From NCBI GenBank assembly GCA_947175465.1, contig CAMWMY010000073.1:1-6411 (forward strand): a stretch of 6,411 nucleotides of DNA, in the 5' to 3' direction. The DNA is from an uncultured Erysipelotrichaceae bacterium (GTDB taxonomy: Bacteria; Bacillota_I; Bacilli_A; Erysipelotrichales; Erysipelotrichaceae). Below the pieces are notes generated by a model, which made no database searches, was not told the origin of the DNA, and saw nothing but the letters and a program-made list of their open reading frames with translations. Both the position numbers and the translations under genes were made by a program. Below, piece by piece: positions 1 through 5,760 of the stretch (its first letter is position 1; the number at the start of each line of letters is the position of its first letter).

Positions 1-44
1 CTCTTTACCACTTCTTATCATTTGAGAAAAATAATAGATTTATT

Positions 45-73
45 TTGTTTTTTCTTACTATATAGTATATAAT
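45..73 (+). promoter_or_regulatory. Sigma-A-type promoter of the LCP gene
   Basis: TTGTTT (45-50) and a perfect TATAAT (68-73) are separated by 17 bp, the optimal spacing for a housekeeping promoter. Transcription would begin near 80, leaving a leader of only about 14 nt that consists mostly of the Shine-Dalgarno site (GAGGTGA, 83-89). There is no room for leader-based regulation such as a riboswitch. Bases 1-44 show nothing else I can support. Confidence 0.7.
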
Positions 74-93
74 AGTCAAGACGAGGTGATTCC

Positions 94-1998
94 ATGAATA
101 ATACAAATAAAACAAATTCGACCAACTCAAAGGATTCTAAAAAGCAAAAAAAAGCAAAGAAAAGAATAACTGCTAAAGATATATTAATGAGAAGAGAATG
201 GGATTTTATCTTCTTACTCTTATTTACAGTCGGTTCTGTTCTTCTTTGTTTTTTACTTTATAGTTTTCAAATTCTTCCACAAACATGGCTTTATATGCTC
301 ATCGCCATCTTAGCTGCTTTAAATCTTATAGGACTTCTTCTTAATTTTTTAAAGCTTCCTATATGGGGAATTTGGATCAAGCGTATTTTCTTTTTACTAC
401 TAGCAAGTGCTTTAGCATTAGGTAGTGTTTACATTAAAGAAGCTTATAGCTCTTTACATACGATTACAAATCCAGAAACGACCAATACAGTCAATATATC
501 GATTGTTACAAAAAAGGATAGTGACATTAAAACACAAAATGATCTATCAAACAAACGTATAGGAATTCAAACATTCAATGATAAAGAGAATTCTACTTAT
601 GTACAAACTCAGCTCCAAGAAAAGAAAGAACTGCAAGATTTAAAATATATAGAGGGAATGGATTATACAACTTTGTATAATGATTTAATCAATGATAAAA
701 TTGATGCTTTGATCATTACAGACTCGTATCTTAATTTATTGCAAAAAAGCTTCCCTACATTAGAAGAAGATATTCGTGTTATTGAAGTTTTCCAAAAACA
801 AATTGAAGTTACTGTAAGTACAAGTGATAAAGATATTCGTTATGAAACTTTCACCGTACTAATCAGTGGTATTGATGATGTTGGTGATCCAAATGTTAAT
901 AAGTTAAGTGATGTAAATATGTTGCTTATCGTAAATCCACAAGCACATAAAATTCAAATGGTATCCTTCCCTAGAGATGCCTTTGTCCCAAATCCTGCTT
1001 TAGGAAATGGAAATGATAAATTAACACATACAGGAAATAACGGGGTAGAAAATACTTTAAAAGCTGTAGAAACACTTCTTGGCTTAGATATTGATTTTTA
1101 TGCAAAAGTAAGCTTTAGCTCTATTATCGAAGTTGTAAATGCTATTGGAGGCATTGAGGTGGATGTAGAATTAAGCTTTACGGAACAAGATGAAAACCGA
1201 AGTTTTGCTGATAGTGATATTATCCATCTAGAGGCAGGTCCTCAAACAATTAATGGTAGACAAGCGCTAGCTTATGCACGTCACCGTTATACAGATGGAT
1301 ATGGAGATGTAGGGCGTACGCGTGCACAACAACGTGTTATTCAAGGAATTATTAATAAATTATTAACACCAGAAGGAATTAGTAAAATCAATAACTTATT
1401 AAAAATAGCACAACAGTTTATAGGTACAAATATGCCTCTTCAACAAATTACGAACTTTATTTCTTATCAGTTAGATCGAATTAAACCTTGGTCTATTGAT
1501 TCATTTACTGTAGAAGCTAGTGGAGCTATGTTAACAACTGCAAGTATGGGAAGTAATCTTCCATTAAGTGTTCAGCTTTTACATAAAGACAGTGTACAAA
1601 AAATCTTAGATGTTTATACACAATTAAATAATCAAATGAAAATGAATGCATTTAGCTTTGATTTAGATGATTTAACAAAAGACCAATTAACGCTTCCAAA
1701 AAATTCAAATGTTGTATGGGCAGGTATGGATACTTCAGCTTATCAGGCTGTACAAACAATTCCAACACCTGTAACAGAAGAAGTCGATGACTCCTCATCA
1801 CAAACAGATTCTTCTTCTAAGGATGAAACAATAACACCTCCTTCTACCAACACACCAACCCCACCATCTGGCGGTGATTCCGATACTACAACACCTGAAA
1901 AACCAGATGATTCAACAATAAAACCAGATCCAATAGTACCGCCATCTACAGACTCTGGATCTGGTGACAATACAAATTCACCAGACAATAAAGAATAA
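94..1998 (+). CDS. LCP (LytR-CpsA-Psr) family cell-wall glycopolymer ligase with a solute-binding-like accessory domain
   Basis: LCP enzymes act on the outer membrane face, moving lipid-linked anionic polymers (wall teichoic acid, capsule or similar) onto peptidoglycan and releasing a polyprenyl phosphate. Residues 1-35 are polar and lysine-rich (cytoplasmic). Three hydrophobic segments follow at about 37-58, 64-86 and 94-114. Residues about 132-240 form an extracellular region resembling half of a family-3 solute-binding protein (NDLSNKRIGIQ at 149-159, INDKIDALIITD at 199-210). The LCP catalytic domain spans about 250-425. It shows SD at 272-273, PRD at 293-295, the KLTHTGNNGVENT block at 309-321, and the arginine/aspartate cluster R396, R398, D405, R408, R410. 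Residues about 560-634 are a Ser/Thr/Pro/Asp-rich tail with no LPXTG signal, probably a disordered wall-facing extension. The start is supported by GAGGTGA 4 nt upstream of the ATG. The gene appears monocistronic. The polymer substrate cannot be read from the sequence. Confidence 0.93.
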   Translation: MNNTNKTNSTNSKDSKKQKKAKKRITAKDILMRREWDFIFLLLFTVGSVLLCFLLYSFQILPQTWLYMLIAILAALNLIGLLLNFLKLPIWGIWIKRIFFLLLASALALGSVYIKEAYSSLHTITNPETTNTVNISIVTKKDSDIKTQNDLSNKRIGIQTFNDKENSTYVQTQLQEKKELQDLKYIEGMDYTTLYNDLINDKIDALIITDSYLNLLQKSFPTLEEDIRVIEVFQKQIEVTVSTSDKDIRYETFTVLISGIDDVGDPNVNKLSDVNMLLIVNPQAHKIQMVSFPRDAFVPNPALGNGNDKLTHTGNNGVENTLKAVETLLGLDIDFYAKVSFSSIIEVVNAIGGIEVDVELSFTEQDENRSFADSDIIHLEAGPQTINGRQALAYARHRYTDGYGDVGRTRAQQRVIQGIINKLLTPEGISKINNLLKIAQQFIGTNMPLQQITNFISYQLDRIKPWSIDSFTVEASGAMLTTASMGSNLPLSVQLLHKDSVQKILDVYTQLNNQMKMNAFSFDLDDLTKDQLTLPKNSNVVWAGMDTSAYQAVQTIPTPVTEEVDDSSSQTDSSSKDETITPPSTNTPTPPSGGDSDTTTPEKPDDSTIKPDPIVPPSTDSGSGDNTNSPDNKE

Positions 1999-2002
1999 CT
2001 AA

Positions 2003-2032
2003 AAAGAAAAGAGGCTACAACCTCTTTTCTTT
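2003..2032. terminator. Bidirectional rho-independent terminator between the LCP and lipoprotein genes
   Basis: This is a perfect 12-bp stem (2003-2014 with 2021-2032) around the loop CTACAA. It begins 4 nt after the LCP stop codon and lies 22 bp beyond the end of the convergent lipoprotein gene. On the minus strand the stem ends in a T-rich run (CTTTTCTTTTTAG), the more canonical terminator. On the plus strand the T-rich part lies mostly within the stem arm. It probably serves both genes. Confidence 0.85.
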
Positions 2033-2054
2033 CTGCCTTCTAACAAACTCTTTT

Positions 2055-2651
2055 TTACTCAAGAGCTTTTACTTTCCATGAATTTTGCTCTTTAATAACT
2101 TTTACTTTCATATTTGTTTTTAAAGCTTCCGCTCCAAAACTTGTATTTTGATATTTTAATGTTAAAGTGACACTATATCCATTATATGTTTGTTTATTAT
2201 AGGTAATTTTCTCTTCTTCAACTTGATTTACCTCATGCATAATTACTTTTGGTAAATCTTCTTTTCCATATAAGTTAACGATAGTATCATAATTTTCATA
2301 AAAATAAGCCTTTGCGAAATTTTTAAATTCTTCTTTCATACTGCTTGGTATATAGCTCATACCTCCAACATCTTCCTTTGACTCTTTATTACTCATTGTA
2401 AAGAAATCATAAACAAAATTTAAAGCTACAAGCTCTGCAAGCTTAGAATCTTCTGCTTTTTGGGCAATAGCATCTGTTAATTCATTATATACTTTTGCCT
2501 GTTCATTCGTAGGATTCTTTGGTGCTTCATATAAAGAATTCTGCTTAATTTCAATTTTTTCTGGTTGTGCTTCCTCTTTGTTACATCCTCCCATAACAAA
2601 TAAAGATAAGATGCTTAAAACAATACACCCTTTTTTTATAGATTGCCTCAT
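2055..2651 (-). CDS. Putative membrane-anchored lipoprotein with an NTF2-like C-terminal region; unrecognised family
   Basis: The product is 198 residues from the preferred start. Residues 1-22 are a lipoprotein signal peptide: charged MRQSIKK, a hydrophobic core, then VMGGC with the lipidated cysteine at 23. SPase II processing would leave about 176 residues on the outer membrane face. Residues 25-60 are polar linker. Residues about 60-198 alternate helices with a late strand-rich part (YSVTLTLKYQ, MKVKVIK, SWKVKAL), the layout of NTF2-like/DUF4878-type lipoproteins. A possible signature is DFFTMSNK (82-89) followed by DVGG (94-97). The open frame extends four codons further (to 2663), but that upstream ATG overlaps the Shine-Dalgarno site. 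I do not recognise a named function. The gene converges on the LCP gene and has its own promoter. The -3 lipobox residue is Met rather than the usual Leu, but Cys processing still looks plausible. Confidence 0.85.
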   Translation of the reverse strand: MRQSIKKGCIVLSILSLFVMGGCNKEEAQPEKIEIKQNSLYEAPKNPTNEQAKVYNELTDAIAQKAEDSKLAELVALNFVYDFFTMSNKESKEDVGGMSYIPSSMKEEFKNFAKAYFYENYDTIVNLYGKEDLPKVIMHEVNQVEEEKITYNKQTYNGYSVTLTLKYQNTSFGAEALKTNMKVKVIKEQNSWKVKALE

Positions 2652-2656
2652 AAATA

Positions 2657-2662
2657 CCTCCA
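2657..2662 (-). promoter_or_regulatory. Ribosome binding site that fixes the lipoprotein start
   Basis: TGGAGG on the minus strand lies 5 nt upstream of the ATG at 2651-2649. The alternative in-frame ATG at 2663-2661 overlaps this site, supplying the TGG with its own bases, and has no other good Shine-Dalgarno sequence before it. Starting at 2651 also gives a compact signal peptide (MRQSIKK plus hydrophobic core) without the extra MEVF. Confidence 0.8.
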
Positions 2663-2679
2663 TTTAAACAGATAATTAC

Positions 2680-2708
2680 AGTATACCATACTTTATCTTA
2701 TTATTAAA
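2680..2708 (-). promoter_or_regulatory. Extended -10 promoter of the lipoprotein gene
   Basis: On the minus strand TATACT (2685-2680) is preceded by TGG, forming an extended -10 element (TGnTATACT). A poor -35 (TTTAAT, 2708-2703) lies 17 bp upstream. The predicted start near 2673 leaves a leader of roughly 20 nt before the start codon at 2651. Confidence 0.55.
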
Positions 2709-2746
2709 ATAAATTTCTTAGCTCTTTCAAAACTTATCGAAATCTA

Positions 2747-2775
2747 TTAGCTATTTCTTACATTCATGCTATAAT
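2747..2775 (+). promoter_or_regulatory. Extended -10 promoter of the methyltransferase gene
   Basis: A perfect TATAAT (2770-2775) is preceded by TGC, giving an extended -10. The -35 region (TTAGCT, 2747-2752) is weak at 17-bp spacing. The start would fall near 2782, just upstream of the AAGGAGGT ribosome binding site (2786-2793). It diverges from the lipoprotein promoter, with the two -10 boxes about 85 bp apart. Confidence 0.6.
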
Positions 2776-2798
2776 AAGGGAAGATAAGGAGGTATTTC

Positions 2799-3695
2799 AT
2801 GAACCAAATTGCAAATCATTGGGAAGATTATGAATGCATAGATACTGGAAATGGAGAAAAATTAGAGCGTTGGAATCAAATTATTTTACGTCGTCCAGAT
2901 CCACAAGTTCTATGGCCAATTGATCATCATAATTCTTTATGGAATCGTCCTCATGCACATTATCATCGCTCATCAAAAGGTGGAGGTCATTGGGAATATA
3001 AGCAAAACATCCCCCAACAGTGGAATGTTTCTTACAAAGGACTTACTTTTAAAGTATCTCCTACTGGTTTTAAACATACAGGACTTTTTCCAGAACAAGC
3101 AGCGAATTGGGATTTCATGATGGATTGTATTTCAAAGGCTAAGCGCGAAATTCGTGTCTTAAATCTTTTTGCTTATACAGGAGGAGCTACGATGGCTTGT
3201 GCTTATGCGAATGCAAGTGAAGTCGTGCATGTCGACGCAAGCAAAGGGATGGTCGCATGGGCTAAAGAAAATATGCATCTCTCTCATCTCCAAGATCGAA
3301 AGATTCGTTTCATTGTAGATGATGTCTTAAAATTTGTGGCACGTGAAAAGAGAAGAGGCCGTACATATCATGCCATTATTATGGATCCTCCAAGTTATGG
3401 AAGAGGTCCTAATGGAGAAATATGGAAGCTAGAAGAGCAATTATACCCGCTAATATCAGCTTGTTTAGAAATTTTAGATGACAATCCTTTATTTTTTCTT
3501 GTCAATTCTTATACAACAGGCTTATCACCTACAATTTTACATAATCTATTATCTTCTACAATTCAAAAAAAATATCAAAAAGGATATATTCAAGCTGGTG
3601 AAATAGGACTTCCTATTACAAAAACGAATACCATACTTCCTTGTGGTATTTATGGAAGATGGATATCCCAAGATACTTCAACAACAAAAAAATAG
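2799..3695 (+). CDS. Class I SAM-dependent methyltransferase, RlmI/RlmK-like (COG1092 type), probable RNA modifier
   Basis: The fold is a Rossmann-type methyltransferase. Motif I is VLNLFAYTGG (120-129), the SAM-binding acidic residue is D146 in VVHVDAS, a further acidic pair lies at D174-D175 (IVDDV), and motif IV is DPPSYGRG (196-203). The N-terminal part (1-105) is His/Trp-rich and ends in HTGLFPEQAANWDF, characteristic of this COG1092-like group. Relatives RlmI and RlmK modify 23S rRNA, so an RNA substrate is the best inference. The 298-residue protein lacks the N-terminal PUA domain of RlmI. The position where RlmI carries its catalytic cysteine (FSCSG) reads VNSYTTG (235-241), so m5C chemistry is doubtful. 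Start: AAGGAGGT 5 nt upstream of the ATG. The gene is monocistronic, with its own promoter and a terminator overlapping its stop codon. Substrate and modified base are unknown. Confidence 0.88.
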   Translation: MNQIANHWEDYECIDTGNGEKLERWNQIILRRPDPQVLWPIDHHNSLWNRPHAHYHRSSKGGGHWEYKQNIPQQWNVSYKGLTFKVSPTGFKHTGLFPEQAANWDFMMDCISKAKREIRVLNLFAYTGGATMACAYANASEVVHVDASKGMVAWAKENMHLSHLQDRKIRFIVDDVLKFVAREKRRGRTYHAIIMDPPSYGRGPNGEIWKLEEQLYPLISACLEILDDNPLFFLVNSYTTGLSPTILHNLLSSTIQKKYQKGYIQAGEIGLPITKTNTILPCGIYGRWISQDTSTTKK

Positions 3696-3732
3696 ATATA
3701 AAAGAAATGATTTCTCTTTTATATCTATTTTT
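3688..3732. terminator. Bidirectional terminator between the methyltransferase and patatin genes
   Basis: An 18-bp perfect stem pairs 3688-3705 with 3715-3732 around a 9-nt loop. Its outer pairs are A-T, so each strand ends in a run of T (plus: CTATTTTTC; minus: CTATTTTTTT). The methyltransferase stop codon TAG (3693-3695) lies inside the left arm, and the patatin stop begins one base beyond the right arm. It serves both convergent genes. Confidence 0.88.
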
Positions 3733-3733
3733 C

Positions 3734-4591
3734 TTATTCTTCAACAAACTTCTTAATCATATCTAGGCGTTTCATTGTATCTTTGTATCCTAAATCAAAC
3801 CAAGCTTGTAATTTCTCTTTATCACGTGTATAGCGGCTAACTCCATAATCAGCACTTGGTCGTAAAACGAGTGCTTTTCCCTCTTTTTCAAGCTTTTTAA
3901 TCATTTCCCATTGTTCTTGGTAACGATGATGTCTTTCTTTTAAATGTTCTTGTATTTTCTTATTTTTAGGATAAAGTAAACGCGCAAGATGAATATGCCA
4001 AGTAGGAGCTGGTTTACGCTTATAATTTTCTTCTTTTGTGGAAATAAAAACATGCTTTTTATTTCCTCTTTTTATTGATTGCTCAATAGCAATCATATCA
4101 ATAAGCCCAGCATCCATATACATCTTATTTTGAAATTTATGTGGCCTTGCTAGTATCAATAAAGCACAAGCTGCTTTCACAAGACTTTGATCTTCTTTCG
4201 TGTAATAAGATTTATCAAAATATTCAATCTTATTTGTATGTAAATTATAAACCCCTATATCTAACTTTGTTTCACTCTTTGCAAATGTTTCATAATCTAA
4301 AGGTGCATGATCTTCAATATAACGAAAGGTCGATTCAATTCCAAACAATCCTTTTTCACGGATTAGAGGTAAAAGTCCTACCGCACCTTTTTGAGATGCA
4401 GAATCAACACCTGTAACACGTAATCTTTCTTTTTGTCTTGATACATAAGGCAATAAATTTTCAGCTCCAGCACTAATACCTACACAATAAGGAAAAATAA
4501 TATTTTGATCTAAAAAACATTGTAATACTCCCGATGTATAAGCAGCTTTGGTCCCTCCACCCTCACATATTAAACCAATATCACTTCTCAT
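3734..4591 (-). CDS. Patatin-like phospholipase family protein (YjjU-like), possible C-terminal DUF6363
   Basis: Patatin-like enzymes are Ser-Asp dyad lipid acyl hydrolases. The oxyanion-hole glycine loop is EGGGTKAAY (10-18). The nucleophile elbow is GISAG (38-42, Ser40). The dyad aspartate is probably D160 in YMDAG. The residues after the elbow (AENLLPYVSRQ) resemble the YjjU branch. The catalytic domain covers about 1-190, and the basic helical region at about 195-283 matches where DUF6363 occurs in relatives. There is no signal peptide or membrane segment, so the protein is probably cytosolic or membrane-peripheral. Conserved surroundings differ from what I recall: DGG is DAG, and the usual IP in xDPIPI reads IDMIAIE (164-170). 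Start: GAGGTGA 4 nt upstream. A hairpin and a possible promoter separate it from mupG. The dyad is intact, so activity is likely; the substrate is unknown. Confidence 0.9.
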   Translation of the reverse strand: MRSDIGLICEGGGTKAAYTSGVLQCFLDQNIIFPYCVGISAGAENLLPYVSRQKERLRVTGVDSASQKGAVGLLPLIREKGLFGIESTFRYIEDHAPLDYETFAKSETKLDIGVYNLHTNKIEYFDKSYYTKEDQSLVKAACALLILARPHKFQNKMYMDAGLIDMIAIEQSIKRGNKKHVFISTKEENYKRKPAPTWHIHLARLLYPKNKKIQEHLKERHHRYQEQWEMIKKLEKEGKALVLRPSADYGVSRYTRDKEKLQAWFDLGYKDTMKRLDMIKKFVEE

Positions 4592-4608
4592 TTTTTCACC
4601 TCTTCATA

Positions 4609-4637
4609 TTTATATACTTATTTTTTATAGATGGGAA
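4609..4637 (-). promoter_or_regulatory. Possible promoter of the patatin gene
   Basis: On the minus strand TTCCCA (4637-4632) and TATAAA (4614-4609) are 17 bp apart, with four and five matches to consensus. The implied start near 4602 would nearly coincide with the Shine-Dalgarno site, an unusually short leader. A second TATAAA at 4629-4624 has a weaker -35 inside the preceding hairpin. I cannot decide between these, or exclude readthrough from mupG. Confidence 0.3.
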
Positions 4638-4659
4638 AGCACGATATTTTCATCGTGCT
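4638..4659 (-). terminator. Hairpin after mupG; probable weak or leaky terminator
   Basis: AGCACGAT and ATCGTGCT form a perfect 8-bp stem around a 6-nt loop, 4 nt past the mupG stop. On the minus strand only three T (one paired in the stem) follow before CCC, so the U-tract is poor. It may terminate partially and let some transcripts continue into the patatin gene, or act as a processing or stability hairpin. Confidence 0.55.
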
Positions 4660-4663
4660 CTTA

Positions 4664-5755
4664 TTATTTTATAAAGCCAAAAGCTCTCCAAGGACGAATA
4701 TACTCTAATAAAACAAGCTCTTCCTTTGGAATTCTTCCTATAATATTTTTTCTTCCATCATTAGGCATATCTTGTAAAACGATATGAAGCTCTCCTTTAT
4801 AACGACTATATGCATCATTTACAATGATTACATCCCCTCGTTTTAAATCTCTTGTATGATTTTTAGCAGGAATACTTTCTTTTGCATAAGTAACACGAGG
4901 CATTGTACTTCTTGCCATATAAGCACTCATATCCCCTCTTACAAAATGAGGATGCTCATATACAATTTTCTCCTCGATAGGAGTAAGTTCGCTCTCAAAT
5001 TGAATTTTAAAAGTCAATTTTCCTGGATCTATTTTTGATAAAGTAGCTAATTCTTCTTCTGAAGCATAAGCATTAGCAATAATCACATCATCAACAAGCC
5101 CTGTTGCAAATAGATGACGAGCTGCTACATCCGGTGCTAAATCACGGTGTTCTTCTAAAGTACATAATCCTTCATAAACAGGCCATGGACCATATGTATT
5201 CTCATTTTGACTAGAGACAAAAGCTGCAACTGGTAAGTGCATATCCTTAATCGCACGAGAACACTTTTCAAAATGTTCAAAGCTTAACCCTGTATAACGC
5301 TGTGGATAAAAATTATGACAAGTAATTACTTTATTAGTATTTGGATAATGAGAAAGAATATTATCAATATATTTATTACCAAAACTTGCATTAATTTCAA
5401 TTTTTAAACCTTGTGGATTATGACTCATCAATGCTTCTTTTAAACCATCAAATCCTTCATCTAATCGAATTCCATCAGCATTTATTTCTTGGAAAAATGA
5501 TAAATCATCATAAGATACTCCTAAACGTTCAAACACAAAAGGAGCAACATCCAAAATAACTTCCATTTGATAAGAGTGTGCATAATCAATAATTTCTTTA
5601 AACTCGTTGCATATCTCTTCTTTAGTTTTCCCATCAACACTTAATAAACAAGTAAAAATACGACGAAAACCATATTTAGAAGCCATTTGAATATAAGATT
5701 TATCTTTTTCTACTGTAGAATGTTCTGGATAAATCGAAATCCCTAATCTTGCCAT
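4664..5755 (-). CDS. mupG: 6-phospho-N-acetylmuramidase MupG (DUF871 family)
   Basis: MupG cleaves cytosolic MurNAc-6-phosphate-GlcNAc, imported from cell-wall turnover by a phosphotransferase system, into MurNAc-6-phosphate and GlcNAc. The 363 residues match the family length and two-part layout. A TIM barrel fills about 1-240: LGISIYPE at 4-11, DGIRLDEGF at 94-102, CHNFYPQRYTGLS at 146-158, PVYEGLCTLEEHR at 192-204. A cyclophilin-like domain fills about 245-363: RGDMSAYMARSTMPR at 273-287, RGDVIIVNDAYSRYKGEL at 306-322, NDGRKNIIGRI at 332-342. There is no signal peptide. The gene lies 5 bp after the DUF3284 gene with its ribosome binding site inside that gene's end, so the two are one operon. 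It ends in tandem stops (TAATAA reading to 4661). The usual PTS transporter, MurQ etherase and RpiR/MurR regulator are not in the window. The family call is very secure; the exact disaccharide substrate is inferred from characterised homologues. Confidence 0.93.
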   Translation of the reverse strand: MARLGISIYPEHSTVEKDKSYIQMASKYGFRRIFTCLLSVDGKTKEEICNEFKEIIDYAHSYQMEVILDVAPFVFERLGVSYDDLSFFQEINADGIRLDEGFDGLKEALMSHNPQGLKIEINASFGNKYIDNILSHYPNTNKVITCHNFYPQRYTGLSFEHFEKCSRAIKDMHLPVAAFVSSQNENTYGPWPVYEGLCTLEEHRDLAPDVAARHLFATGLVDDVIIANAYASEEELATLSKIDPGKLTFKIQFESELTPIEEKIVYEHPHFVRGDMSAYMARSTMPRVTYAKESIPAKNHTRDLKRGDVIIVNDAYSRYKGELHIVLQDMPNDGRKNIIGRIPKEELVLLEYIRPWRAFGFIK

Positions 5756-5760
5756 AGTAT

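Noticed and set aside
1743..1988. Antisense open frame of 81 residues
   Set aside because: It is the mirror of the Ser/Thr/Pro-rich tail of the LCP gene, with low-complexity Val/Ser/Gly translation and no ribosome binding site.
2920..3120. Plus-strand open frame of 66 residues
   Set aside because: It lies wholly inside the methyltransferase in another frame, with no ribosome binding site or recognisable domain.
4141..4416. Plus-strand open frames inside the patatin and mupG genes (also 4548-4787 and 4856-5038)
   Set aside because: They are antisense to well-supported genes and have no family features or initiation signals.
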